A stretch of 64,000 bases of DNA, taken from Thermogemmatispora tikiterensis. GTDB taxonomy: Bacteria; Chloroflexota; Ktedonobacteria; Ktedonobacterales; Ktedonobacteraceae. Location: positions 4,281,325-4,345,324 of the forward strand of contig NZ_MCIF01000002.1 in NCBI RefSeq assembly GCF_003268475.1, read 5' to 3'. The notes beneath the pieces were generated by a model. The model ran no database searches and was not told the DNA's origin. It worked only from the letters and a program-made list of their open reading frames with translations. Shown in pieces: positions 16,836 through 25,308 of this stretch. How positions within the stretch are numbered: the first letter of the stretch is position 1; each line of letters begins with the position of its first letter. A program made the translations under genes and the position numbers.

Positions 16836-17542
16836 GGTGGGTTGGTCGAGCGAGATAGACGCTTGCTCGGCCCATCTCTTCCTCCTCGCTCGCTTGCTGA
16901 TTCGCTTGCGCCACCTGCTGGCTGGATGTCTGACCCAAGACATAGATCGGATCGATCGGCTCGACTCAGCATGGAAGGGTGCTCGCTGCCGTCGCCGGAG
17001 CCAGCGAGATAGTACGCTTGCTCCACTCCGCTCTGCCAGCATATACCGGCCAGAGAGGAGGGCTGCACGGCGTCCGCAAGCGAAGGGGCTTCTTGCAAAG
17101 CAGGGCAGGGCTGGCGTAGCCTGGCCTGTCAGGTCAGCCCGGAATGGCATCATGATGAGCAGTCTACTCTACATCCTGAAGACCCTGCCAGCCGCTGGTT
17201 GGCTGAGCAAGCGGCTCGCTCGCCTGCTGGAGGCAGGAGACAGAGGTCTCTCTATGGTGGTGGGTGAGAGAGCCGAAGGGGCCTGACTCAGGGCAGTGTA
17301 CCTGTCTCCTGGCAGCGAAGGCGACGGCAGGAACAGCCTAGAGTGGAGTCGCCTGAAGTCGGTCGGTCCATCTTTGACGGCCCCCACTGGCTCGCTTGCA
17401 AGCGGGCTGGTGGGGCAATGTGCGTACGCTGGCTGGGCGCTGGGGGCTGATCCTGTTCAGGTGGCATGGTGGCCATCTGGGCAAGCGCCGCCAGCAGCGG
17501 ACGTGGCTCGGCCCCAGGCCGGCGCTGGCCAGATCTCTACAG
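16836..17542. other. Spacer between glpP copy 2 and glpD (707 bp)
   Basis: No gene is convincing here. An ORF at 16837-17286 has skewed composition and no family pattern. An imperfect direct repeat occurs at about 16850-16868 and 17003-17022 (GCGAGATAG, then CGCTTGCTC). A long GC-rich hairpin is listed separately at 17382-17415. No clear promoter for glpD was found. Confidence 0.4.
17382..17415 (+). other. GC-rich hairpin in the glpD leader
   Basis: CCCCAC (17382-17387) pairs with GTGGGG (17410-17415), and the stem continues through G-U-rich pairs to CGCTT/AAGCG around a tiny loop at 17398-17399, about 16 bp in all. There is no T tract, so it is not a standard terminator. Its position 130 bp before glpD makes it a possible RNA control element. 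Confidence 0.4.
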
Positions 17543-19246
17543 ATGGGAGCCATGCAATTGCTATCAGCAACCACACGCCGTCAAAACCTCAACGCATTGC
17601 AGCAGGAGCGTTTCGACGTCCTGGTCATTGGGGGCGGAGTGACCGGTGCCGGTGTCGCTCTGGAGGCGGCAGTGCGCGGCTACCGCGTTGCCCTGGTCGA
17701 GAAGGCCGACTTTGCCGGCGGCACCAGCAGCAAATCGACCAAACTGGTTCACGGCGGAATACGCTATCTGCCCAATTTTGATTTCCCGCTGGTGCACGAA
17801 AGCCTGGTTGAGCGTGGCCTGCTGCTGCACAATGCCCCCTTTCTGGTGCAGCCGCTGGCCTTTGTGCTGCCGCTCTATCGCGGAGACCGCCATCCGGTAG
17901 GTATTCCCTTCACCACCCCTGGAGGGGTGGGTCTGAGCGCTGTGCTCGACGTCGGCCTGACGCTCTATGATCTGATGGCGGGCCGTTACGGTATCGCGCG
18001 TCATCGGCGCTTGAGCCGTCAGGAGGTGCTGCGCTATGCTCCTGACCTGGTGAGCGCCAGTCTCAAAGGCGGTTTCCTGTACTACGATGCCCAGACCAAT
18101 GATGCCCGTCTGACCATGACCCTTATTCGTACCGCCGCCCGCTATGGAGCGGTCATTGCCAACTACTGTGAGGTGGTGGGCCTCCAGCTGGAGCAGGGGC
18201 GCGTCTGCGGGGCATGTGTACGCGATGTCTTGGAGGGGGACGAGATTACGGTTCAGGCGCGCCATGTGGTCAACGCCGCGGGTGTCTTCGCTGAGCGCGT
18301 CGAGGCCCTCTGTGGGCTGAGGCCGCAGGTCAGCATCGAGCCAAGCAAGGGCGTCCATCTGATCTTTTCGCGCGAGGATCTCCACGTGGGCGAGGCCGCC
18401 ATTGTGCTGCCCGAGACTGAAGATCGCCGCATTCTCTTCGTTGTCCCCTGGCAGTCGCGTGTTATCGTCGGGACTACTGATACTGGCTCCGGCGACCTCG
18501 ATCATCCCTTGCCGGACACCTCTGATATCTCCTACCTGCTGAAGCATCTCAACCGCTACCTGTCGCTCCGGTTGACGCGAGAGCAGATCATCAGCAGCTA
18601 TGCCGGCTATCGTCCGCTCTTCAAGCCGCGCGAGCAGGGCGGCAGCGACACGGCGCGCCTCTCACGGACGCATGCCGTGCTGGAAAACGAGGCTGGGCTG
18701 GTGACGATTGTGGGAGGCAAGCTGACGACCTATCGTCGTATGGCTCAGGATACGGTGGATCGCCTCGACGAGCGCGAGGGCCGCCAGCTCCGCCATCCAA
18801 CGCTGCACCTGCGCCTGGCCGGCAGCGAGGACTGGTCTCTGGCGCGGCCTGAGCTTAAACGGCAGGCGGCAGCTGCTGGCCTGGCGGACGATATTATCGC
18901 TCACCTGTTGCAGAGCTATGGCACCGAGACAGGCAAGATTCTGGAGCTGATGGCAGATGAGCCGACGCTGGCCCAGCGCCTGGTGGCTGATCTGCCCTAT
19001 ATCCGCGCCGAGGTTGTCTACGCTTGCCGTTATGAGATGGCTATGACACCTGCCGATGTACTGGCCCGTCGCACCTCGCTGATCCTGGAGGACCGACAGC
19101 GTGGCCTGCAGGCCCTGGAGACGGTCGCCTCGCTGATGGCACGCGAGCATGGCTGGTCCTCTGATCAGGTGCAGCGCCTCAAAGAGGCCTATCGTCAGGA
19201 GGTCGAACGCCAGCTTGCCGCCGAAGAGACGCGCCTGAGTGCTTGA
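17543..19246 (+). CDS. glpD: Glycerol-3-phosphate dehydrogenase, FAD-dependent
   Basis: A 567-residue GlpD. FDVLVIGGGVTGAGVALEAA is the FAD-binding dinucleotide fold, GGTSSKSTKLVHGGIRYL the family signature, and TIVGGKLTTYRRMAQD the second FAD/substrate motif; the C-terminal 120 residues form the usual helical cap. The enzyme oxidises glycerol 3-phosphate to dihydroxyacetone phosphate at the membrane and reduces menaquinone. Start codons at 17543 and 17552 are both possible; the 49-residue upstream extension does not look like GlpD. Two GlpP genes sit just upstream. A 10-bp perfect hairpin (19249-19258 with 19277-19286), lacking a T tract, follows the stop. Confidence 0.93.
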   Translation: MGAMQLLSATTRRQNLNALQQERFDVLVIGGGVTGAGVALEAAVRGYRVALVEKADFAGGTSSKSTKLVHGGIRYLPNFDFPLVHESLVERGLLLHNAPFLVQPLAFVLPLYRGDRHPVGIPFTTPGGVGLSAVLDVGLTLYDLMAGRYGIARHRRLSRQEVLRYAPDLVSASLKGGFLYYDAQTNDARLTMTLIRTAARYGAVIANYCEVVGLQLEQGRVCGACVRDVLEGDEITVQARHVVNAAGVFAERVEALCGLRPQVSIEPSKGVHLIFSREDLHVGEAAIVLPETEDRRILFVVPWQSRVIVGTTDTGSGDLDHPLPDTSDISYLLKHLNRYLSLRLTREQIISSYAGYRPLFKPREQGGSDTARLSRTHAVLENEAGLVTIVGGKLTTYRRMAQDTVDRLDEREGRQLRHPTLHLRLAGSEDWSLARPELKRQAAAAGLADDIIAHLLQSYGTETGKILELMADEPTLAQRLVADLPYIRAEVVYACRYEMAMTPADVLARRTSLILEDRQRGLQALETVASLMAREHGWSSDQVQRLKEAYRQEVERQLAAEETRLSA

Positions 19247-19248
19247 GG

Positions 19249-19286
19249 GGTCGCGGGGTCATGCTGGTGACAGCTTCCCCGCGACC
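19249..19286 (+). terminator. Hairpin after glpD, possible terminator
   Basis: GGTCGCGGGG (19249-19258) pairs perfectly with CCCCGCGACC (19277-19286) around an 18-base loop, starting just after the glpD stop. No T tract follows, so it may be a weak or factor-dependent terminator, or an mRNA end protector. Confidence 0.5.
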
Positions 19287-19467
19287 ACAATTGCCGCCGC
19301 TGCCTGCTCGAACCCGCTTATGCCCTTCTCCCCCTCTGCCCCCTGGCTGGGCGTAACAGAAGGAAGGCCCGTACCACCTCGGAAGCGGGCCTGATCAGTC
19401 AGGATCGGGAAATTTCGCTGGCCCGTTCTTCCCGGCCCTGTCCCGCTTCAGCCTGGCTGAAAACTGT

Positions 19468-19496
19468 TTGACGTTTTCCTGCTGGCGCACTATCCT
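19468..19496 (+). promoter_or_regulatory. Promoter of menA
   Basis: TTGACG (19468-19473), 17 bp, TATCCT (19491-19496). It lies in the 461-bp gap between glpD and menA, about 210 bp before the menA start; the rest of the gap shows no gene. Confidence 0.65.
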
Positions 19497-19707
19497 TAAT
19501 TATGAGGATGAGCTGAAGAAAACTGCCTGCCTCTGCCTCATTCCGTCAGGCGCCTTCGGGTTCGGCTGTCATGCCCTGCGCTGATCTGGTGGCTATCTCT
19601 CTTCTTGCTCCGGCTGGGTTGGAGCAGGAGAGAGTCAGCGAGAGAGGATCAGGAGAGGAGGGACGGAGGTAACCAGGCTGAGAGCCATACAAGGGGGGAA
19701 ACACGAC

Positions 19708-20625
19708 GTGCCAGCCTCCTGGAAAGACTGGAAGATCTGGGTGAAGAACGCTCGCCCTTTTTCGCTGACGGCTACCGTGAGTCCGCTGCTGGTCGGCACG
19801 GCGGTGGCCGCTTATGAGGGCACCTTTCGCCCCGGGCCTTTCGTGCTGGCTCTGCTGGCGGGCCTGTTCCTGCAGATCGGCACAAACTACTTTAATGAAT
19901 ATTTTGACTATCGCTATGGTCTCGATAGCCCGCAATCGCTCGGTGCCAGTACCGTCATCTTTCGCGGCGAGATGACGGCGGGCCAGGTCTTGGGTGGCGG
20001 CATTGCCTGTTTTGTGCTGGCCGCCTTGCTCGGTCTGGCGCTTGTTGTCCTCTGCGGACCAGCTATCCTGCTCTTCGGCCTCATTGGGATGGTCATCGCC
20101 TATTTTTACAGTGCCAGACCGTTTCAGCTGGCAGCGCGTGGCCTGGGTGATCCGCTGGTCTACATTGCAATGGGCTTTCTAATGACCTGGGGCGCCTACT
20201 ACGTGCAAATCCCGCGCTGGTCGTGGGCGGCCTTTGCTGCAAGTGTGCCGGTGGGCTTTCTGGTCACGGCCATTCTCAATATGAACAACATCCGCGATTA
20301 CGAAGAGGATCGGGCCGTGCGCAAGCTGACCCTACCTGTACGCCTGGGCCAGACCTTCGCTCGCCGCTATCACGCCGTGCTCGTAGTTGGCAGCTATCTG
20401 GCTGTGAGCCTCTTCGCTCTGGCTGGCCTGCTGCCGCTGCACACCCTGATCGTCTGGGTCAGTTTCCCGCTGGCTTTTATCAATGTACGCTCCGTGCTCA
20501 GCGCGCGCGAACGCGCCGCCTTTATTGTTGGTTTCAAGCGCACTGCCGCTTTGCATCTGCAGTTTGGCCTGCTGCTGGCCCTGGGGATCACCGCCGCAGC
20601 GTTGCTGCGCCCGCTTGGTCTCTAA
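19708..20625 (+). CDS. menA: 1,4-dihydroxy-2-naphthoate polyprenyltransferase
   Basis: A 305-residue UbiA-superfamily membrane enzyme that joins the polyprenyl chain to dihydroxynaphthoate in menaquinone synthesis. The two Asp-rich motifs are NYFNEYFDYRYGLD (residues about 60-75) and NMNNIRDYEEDRAV (about 192-205), and eight to nine membrane helices are visible. The GTG start at 19708 has AAGGGGGG upstream. menG follows 68 bp later and completes the pathway, which supports MenA over other UbiA enzymes. Confidence 0.9.
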   Translation: MPASWKDWKIWVKNARPFSLTATVSPLLVGTAVAAYEGTFRPGPFVLALLAGLFLQIGTNYFNEYFDYRYGLDSPQSLGASTVIFRGEMTAGQVLGGGIACFVLAALLGLALVVLCGPAILLFGLIGMVIAYFYSARPFQLAARGLGDPLVYIAMGFLMTWGAYYVQIPRWSWAAFAASVPVGFLVTAILNMNNIRDYEEDRAVRKLTLPVRLGQTFARRYHAVLVVGSYLAVSLFALAGLLPLHTLIVWVSFPLAFINVRSVLSARERAAFIVGFKRTAALHLQFGLLLALGITAAALLRPLGL

Positions 20626-20693
20626 GGTGGGTCGGAGCGAAGGAAGGAAGGACGGGGTAGCTGCTGCCGCCCTGGATTGGAGATGAGGAAGGC

Positions 20694-21503
20694 ATGGAAA
20701 AACCTGTGACGGGAGATACCGTTCTGGAAGAGTCCTTCAGGCGCGCTGGAGGAAAACGCACCTATGTCCAGCGTCTCTTTGCGCGCATCGCACGCGTCTA
20801 CGATCTCCTCAACCGTCTCATGAGCCTGGGCCTGGACCGCCGCTGGCGAGCCTTTGCCGCTCGCTGTCTGGCGTTGGGGCCGGGCGAGATCGGGCTGGAC
20901 CTGGGGGCAGGCACGGCGGATCTGGCCATTGCCGTCATCCGTCAGGCCGGGCCAGGGGCGCGCATGATCGGCATGGACATCACACCCGAAATGCTCGATC
21001 TGGGGCGGCGCAAGCTGGTGCGCCTGGGGTTGCAGGATCGCATCGAGCTGCGTGTAGGTGATGCCGAGCACATCGATCTACCGGACAATAGTGTCGATGG
21101 CTGCTGCTCCGCCTTCATGATGCGTAACGTCACCGATCTACGTCAGGCCCTGCGTGAGATGCTGCGCGTCGTGCGACCTGGCGGGCGCATGGTCTGTCTG
21201 GAAATCAGTCATCCGCCCGGCAAGCTGCTCGGCGCACTCTTTCACTTATACTTTTATCGCATCGCGCCCCTCTTTGGCGCCATCATCGGCAAAGCTGCCG
21301 AAGAGTATCGCTATCTGCCACGCTCGCTGACGCACTTCCCTGATGCGCCGGCTCTCAAGGCCATTATGGAAGAGGTGGGCTGGAGCGAGGTGCGCTTTCA
21401 TCGCCTGAACGGCGGCATTGTTGCCGTGCACGTTGCCACCAAGCCAGGCCCTGAGAGTAAGAGCGGGGCAAGCGCGGGCGAAGCGGACCAGCCTTTGGCG
21501 TAA
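20694..21503 (+). CDS. menG: Demethylmenaquinone methyltransferase
   Basis: A 269-residue SAM-dependent methyltransferase of the UbiE/MenG family. FARIARVYDLLNRLMSLGLDRRWR is the family N-terminal signature, GLDLGAGTADLA is SAM motif I, and RMVCLEISHPPGKLLGALFHLYFYRIAPLFG matches the conserved C-terminal half. It would methylate demethylmenaquinone in the last step of menaquinone synthesis. AGGAAGG precedes the start. The final 20 residues are a low-complexity tail. It is co-directional with menA and likely shares its transcript. Confidence 0.93.
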   Translation: MEKPVTGDTVLEESFRRAGGKRTYVQRLFARIARVYDLLNRLMSLGLDRRWRAFAARCLALGPGEIGLDLGAGTADLAIAVIRQAGPGARMIGMDITPEMLDLGRRKLVRLGLQDRIELRVGDAEHIDLPDNSVDGCCSAFMMRNVTDLRQALREMLRVVRPGGRMVCLEISHPPGKLLGALFHLYFYRIAPLFGAIIGKAAEEYRYLPRSLTHFPDAPALKAIMEEVGWSEVRFHRLNGGIVAVHVATKPGPESKSGASAGEADQPLA

Positions 21504-21629
21504 GGCAGTCCAGAGCGCCAGGGTGCAGACGGATGAGCAAGACGGCACGGCGCCCGGCCAACGAGGTCCATAGCCAACCAGCCCTGGTGGTTGATTGGTT
21601 GGGTGATGCTGCGAAGCGAGGGGAGAGCC

Positions 21630-22763
21630 TTGACAGAGCACACGACAGCCGAGAAAGCAACAGGCATCAACTATCGTCATTTCTTCCTGCAGCTGCTAGA
21701 GGCTGCACCCTGGCCAGTACTCGTCATTGATCGTGCGCTGACGATCCGCTATTACAACCGCCACGTCTGCAGTCTCTTTGGGGTCACGGGGCCGCTGCAG
21801 AAGGTCAAGCTTGATCAGCTCATCACCAGCGCCGCCATGATCCAGCTGGTGCGCGAGAGCATAGCCAGTCAGCGGCCCCAGAGCGCTGAATTCAACGAAG
21901 GTCCCTCCGGCCCCTGCTGGAAAGTCTCGGTCACGCCCCTGGAGCATCACAAGCCTCCGGTGGGCCAGGAGCGGCTGCGTGAGTACCACTACTTTGCCGT
22001 GGCGATCGAGGACCTCACCGAGCTACGGCGCCTGGAGCGCGTCCGCCGCGACTTCGTCGCCAACATCTCGCACGAGCTGCGCACGCCGCTCGCCTCGGTG
22101 CGGCTGCTGGCTGAGACGCTGGAGGACACCATTGAGACGGACCCTGAGCAGGCGCAGGTCTTCGTCGAGCGCATCGAAAAAGAGGTCCAGTATCTCACCT
22201 CGCTCGTCTCCGAGCTGCTGGAGTTATCGCGCATCGAGTCGGGCCAGCTGCCGATGGTCATCGAGCCGGTTGAAGCACAGCAGCTGGTGCGCGAGGGCAT
22301 GGCGCGTCTGTTACCTCAAGCCCAGCGCCATCGTGTCAGGCTGAGGACAGAGATTCGCGACGGGCAGGTGCTGGTGGCTGCCGACAGCAAGCAGATCGGG
22401 CGCGTGCTTGTCAACCTCATTCACAACGCTATCAAATTCACGCCCTCGGGAGGCGAGGTCGTCGTTGGGACCTTTGCCGAGCCGGATGGCTGCAGCCAGC
22501 GCTTCTTTGTGCGTGATACGGGGGTGGGCATTCGGCCCGAGGACCTGCCACGTATCTTTGAGCGCTTCTACAAGGTCGATCGCTCGCGCTCCAAGTTCGA
22601 CTATGTTGGCGCAGGCGGTGGCGGTAGCGGTCTGGGTCTGGCCATTGCCCGTCACATTGTCGAGGCCCACGGCGGACGCATCTTTGCCGAAAGCACCGTT
22701 GGCCAGGGCAGTACCTTCTTTTTCACCCTGCCGGTGGCTCATGCAGAACGCTCGACCTCCTGA
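21630..22763 (+). CDS. PhoR-type sensor histidine kinase
   Basis: A 377-residue kinase. A PAS-like domain (residues about 15-130; WPVLVIDRALTIRYYNRHVCSLFG) is followed by HisKA with the phospho-acceptor in FVANISHELRTPLASV, then an ATPase domain with the N box (NLIHNAIKFTPSGG), G1 (DTGVGI) and G2 (GSGLGLAIARHIVEAHGG). No N-terminal membrane helix is visible, so it looks cytoplasmic, unlike classic PhoR. The TTG at 21630 has a GAGGGGAG ribosome site; ATG 21606 is the alternative. No response regulator is adjacent, so the partner is elsewhere. It follows menG by about 125 bp. Confidence 0.87.
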   Translation: MTEHTTAEKATGINYRHFFLQLLEAAPWPVLVIDRALTIRYYNRHVCSLFGVTGPLQKVKLDQLITSAAMIQLVRESIASQRPQSAEFNEGPSGPCWKVSVTPLEHHKPPVGQERLREYHYFAVAIEDLTELRRLERVRRDFVANISHELRTPLASVRLLAETLEDTIETDPEQAQVFVERIEKEVQYLTSLVSELLELSRIESGQLPMVIEPVEAQQLVREGMARLLPQAQRHRVRLRTEIRDGQVLVAADSKQIGRVLVNLIHNAIKFTPSGGEVVVGTFAEPDGCSQRFFVRDTGVGIRPEDLPRIFERFYKVDRSRSKFDYVGAGGGGSGLGLAIARHIVEAHGGRIFAESTVGQGSTFFFTLPVAHAERSTS

Positions 22764-22784
22764 GCGCCGCCAACCTGCTCCTGC

Positions 22785-23261
22785 TCAGGACTGGGCCGGC
22801 TCGGCAGAGCTGGCAGTCGAGGCCAGCCCTGACCCCCAGGAGGTCACCGCGCGCGGCGTCAGCATAATCACTGGCAACTGCTCCAGAGCCATCCGCTGGT
22901 ACTGGGGATAGCGTGCGCGCAGCAGCGCCACAGCCAGCTGCTGCCGCTCATCGCCTGGCGGCAACAGCTGAGCCTCCCCTTCGACCAGCACATACCCAAG
23001 GCGCGACCAGTCCTCCTCGTAGTGGTCGATCAGCAGCGCCGCCTCGGGTCGCGCCTCGATATTGCGCACTCGACGCAGCGCTGTGGCTGCCACCCGCTTC
23101 GGTTTCTCATCGAGCGGCGTGTAGAAACAGCGGCCATCGAAGGCGTAGCAGACCGGCACGAGATGAGGGTGGCCAGCTGCATCTGCTGTGGCCAGGCGCG
23201 CCACTCGCTGCTCGAGCACGAAGCGTCGCTCCTCTTCCGTCAGTGCGGCGCGTTTACTCAT
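22785..23261 (-). CDS. PPOX-class F420-dependent oxidoreductase
   Basis: A 158-residue split-barrel flavin/F420 protein of the pyridoxamine-phosphate-oxidase-like superfamily. RVARLATADAAGHPHLVPVCYAFDG is the typical opening strand pair, YTPLDEKPKR the loop near the cofactor, and VRNIEARPEAALLIDHYEEDWSRLGYVLVEGEAQL the central strands. Proteins of this type mostly use F420 and reduce or oxidise small substrates that cannot be predicted. It ends 21 bp from the convergent histidine kinase, and another F420-type oxidoreductase lies upstream on the same strand. Confidence 0.8.
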   Translation of the reverse strand: MSKRAALTEEERRFVLEQRVARLATADAAGHPHLVPVCYAFDGRCFYTPLDEKPKRVAATALRRVRNIEARPEAALLIDHYEEDWSRLGYVLVEGEAQLLPPGDERQQLAVALLRARYPQYQRMALEQLPVIMLTPRAVTSWGSGLASTASSAEPAQS

Positions 23262-23372
23262 AGAGTGCTTTCTCTCTCCTCTCTCCGTTTACGATCTCCT
23301 CTATTATGCGCTCTGTATCGGCAGCGGGCCTGTCTGCCCAGGGCGTGACCTGGGACAGAAAGGTAGCCGCTG

Positions 23373-24281
23373 TCAGCGACCAGCCACCGCAATTTTCTCT
23401 ACCTGGGGCACAATCTCGGTGGCCAGCAGCTCAAATGGCTCCAGCTCGTAGACATTGGGCAGGCTAAAGATTGCCTGATCGATGCCCAGCTCGGCTAAGC
23501 CGCCGAAGAAGTCCACGGCAGCGGCGGGCGAGAGCGTGCCATTGCGCCCATCGCGGGACAGGCGCAGACTGCTCAGAGTCGTCTTCTCGATCTGCTCATA
23601 AGGGCGCCCAATAGTCTCGCAGTGCTCGCGCAGCACCGCTAGCTTATGCTGCAGCTGCTCTCTGCCACCATAGGCGAATAGATTGCAGGCATCGGCGTAG
23701 CGAGCCACCAGGCGCAGTGTCTTGCGCTCACCGCCGCCACCGATCAGGATTGGCGGGTGAGGCTGCTGGACCGGGCGTGGCGCATTCAGGGGGCGTTCGA
23801 GCTGGTAGTGTTTCCCCCGAAACGGACGCTCATCGCCGGCCCACATCTGGAGCGCGATCTGCAGCGTCTCCTCCAGGCGCTCGAAGCGCTCGGCCAGGGG
23901 CGGGAAAGGCACTCCCAGGCCGCGATGCTCCTCCTCATACCAGGCGGCGCCGATGCCGAAATAGCTGCGCCCATGCGAAAGCACATCCAGCGTTGTGGCC
24001 GTCTTCACCAAAAGACCGGGATGGCGGTAGGTCACGCCGGTAACCAGCGTCCCCAGGCGGATACGGTTCGTCCGACCGGCGGCGAAAGCCAGGGCCGACC
24101 AGCCCTCCAGCATCTCATGTTCGGCTGGCCCTACCACTGGAATCTGGAAGAAATGATCCATGACCCAGAGGCTATAGAGGCCAGCGCGCTCGGCTCGTTC
24201 GGCAATCAGGGCAAAAGTATCGCCGAGAGCACCTTGTTCTGTTGGCCAGGTAAAGTTCGGTACCTGGAGACCCAAACGCAT
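23373..24281 (-). CDS. Luciferase-like (LLM) F420-dependent oxidoreductase
   Basis: A 302-residue TIM-barrel enzyme of the bacterial luciferase-like family. Marks are MRLGLQVPNF at the start, LWVMDHFFQIP, NRIRLGTLVTGVTYRHPGLLVKTATTLDVLSHGRSYFGIGAAWYEEEHRGLG and PPILIGGGGERKTLRLVARYADACN, all in the expected order. The cofactor is more likely F420 than FMN, by resemblance to actinobacterial members; the substrate is unknown. The promoter region holds a 27-bp palindrome across the -10 box, suggesting repressor control. Confidence 0.88.
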   Translation of the reverse strand: MRLGLQVPNFTWPTEQGALGDTFALIAERAERAGLYSLWVMDHFFQIPVVGPAEHEMLEGWSALAFAAGRTNRIRLGTLVTGVTYRHPGLLVKTATTLDVLSHGRSYFGIGAAWYEEEHRGLGVPFPPLAERFERLEETLQIALQMWAGDERPFRGKHYQLERPLNAPRPVQQPHPPILIGGGGERKTLRLVARYADACNLFAYGGREQLQHKLAVLREHCETIGRPYEQIEKTTLSSLRLSRDGRNGTLSPAAAVDFFGGLAELGIDQAIFSLPNVYELEPFELLATEIVPQVEKIAVAGR

Positions 24282-24320
24282 ATCTGTTGCTACCTCCTTA
24301 GCATTAGCAAGCGTACGGGA

Positions 24321-24347
24321 CAGACTTACTTTATTATAGTAAGTCTG
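24321..24347. promoter_or_regulatory. 27-bp palindrome over the -10 region of the LLM oxidoreductase gene
   Basis: CAGACTTACT (24321-24330) and AGTAAGTCTG (24338-24347) are perfect 10-bp arms around TTATTAT. On the minus strand the centre reads TATAAT (24338-24333), a consensus -10 box placed about 50 bp before the LLM start at 24281. A symmetric site overlapping a -10 box is the usual form of a repressor operator (for example TetR type). No regulator gene is next to it. Confidence 0.65.
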
Positions 24348-24600
24348 GTCCAGACGGAGGGCGGCGTGCTGGGCAGGATGGCGGCGCCGGAGGCTGGGAG
24401 GCGGCGCGCCAAAGGAGCTGTAAATTTCTATCTATTGCACCGTCTAAACGAGTGCGATACAATGAGCGCAATGCAATGGAGACTGGGGATGGTCCCGGCT
24501 AAAGCAGCAGAATGGGCACCAGAGGATATACTGGGAACAGACGGAGGCTGCTGGCGGACGAAGAGAGCCGGCCTGCTGGTGTCAAGGAGGAGCAAACCGC

Positions 24601-25308
24601 GTGAGCATGTCAGTTGAGATTGCGCGCCGAATTGCGGAAGCCTGCAAGCAGCGCGCCAGAGAATTACGCAGTCCTGTCAGCATAGCGATTGTCGATGCTG
24701 GCGGACATTTAGTCCTGTTTGAGCGCATGATGGCGCCGTATGGCTGGGCCACAGCCAACATCAGCATAGCCAAAGCTACTACGGCAGTGATGTTCAATCA
24801 GCCGACAGACGCTGTTGCCCAGTGGGGATCGGCCATTCCGGGTTTTGCCTCCAGCCTGGCGGCGATGACTCAGGGACGCTTTATCATGGCAGCTGGTGGC
24901 TGGCCGATTCGTCTTGGAGGAGCCACCATTGGAGGGATAGGGATCAGTGGGGGCAATGCGCCGGGGCGCGATGACGAAATTGCGCGTGCCGGTCTGGCAG
25001 CCCTGGAAGCTCTGGCTCCCGCGCTTGCTCCGCAGCCCCAGCCACAGCCTCAGTTCCAGCCGGCTGGAGCCGCTCCCCCAGCTCAATTCCTGCAACCTTC
25101 CCTGGCCTACCCAGCCAGTACACCTAGCTCAGTCAACGCTATCCAGGAGCTGGCTGGCGCGGCCAACGCTGCCGACTATGCTTTGCATGAGCAGCCTGCT
25201 GGACAGCAGGCTGCCAGTGAGAATGAGCCAGGTGGGCAGCGCAGTGAACAGATTCCACAGAGCGATGATGCGACCTTGCGGAAACACCTTGCGGGAGGTC
25301 CCTCATGA
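24601..25308 (+). CDS. GlcG/HbpS-family protein with proline-rich tail
   Basis: A 235-residue protein. Residues about 3-140 match the GlcG/HbpS (haem-degrading domain, DUF336) family: SVEIARRIAEACKQRA, SIAIVDAGGHLVLFERMMA, SIAKATTAVMF and GGWPIRLGGATIGGIGISGGNAPGRDDEIARAGLAAL. Some members bind haem and others assist oxidation of small hydroxy acids. Residues 140-235 are rich in Pro, Gln, Ala and Ser and probably disordered, which is not usual for the family. GTG 24601 lies 10 bases after AAGGAGG. The stop overlaps the next start (ATGA). Confidence 0.8.
   Translation: MSMSVEIARRIAEACKQRARELRSPVSIAIVDAGGHLVLFERMMAPYGWATANISIAKATTAVMFNQPTDAVAQWGSAIPGFASSLAAMTQGRFIMAAGGWPIRLGGATIGGIGISGGNAPGRDDEIARAGLAALEALAPALAPQPQPQPQFQPAGAAPPAQFLQPSLAYPASTPSSVNAIQELAGAANAADYALHEQPAGQQAASENEPGGQRSEQIPQSDDATLRKHLAGGPS

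Noticed and set aside
16837..17286. 149-codon ORF between glpP copy 2 and glpD
   Set aside because: Skewed Arg/Ala/Ser composition, no ribosome site and no family pattern.
24421..24600. Coding extension upstream of the GlcG-like gene
   Set aside because: An ORF running 23757-24617 on plus is antisense to the LLM gene for most of its length and has no domain.
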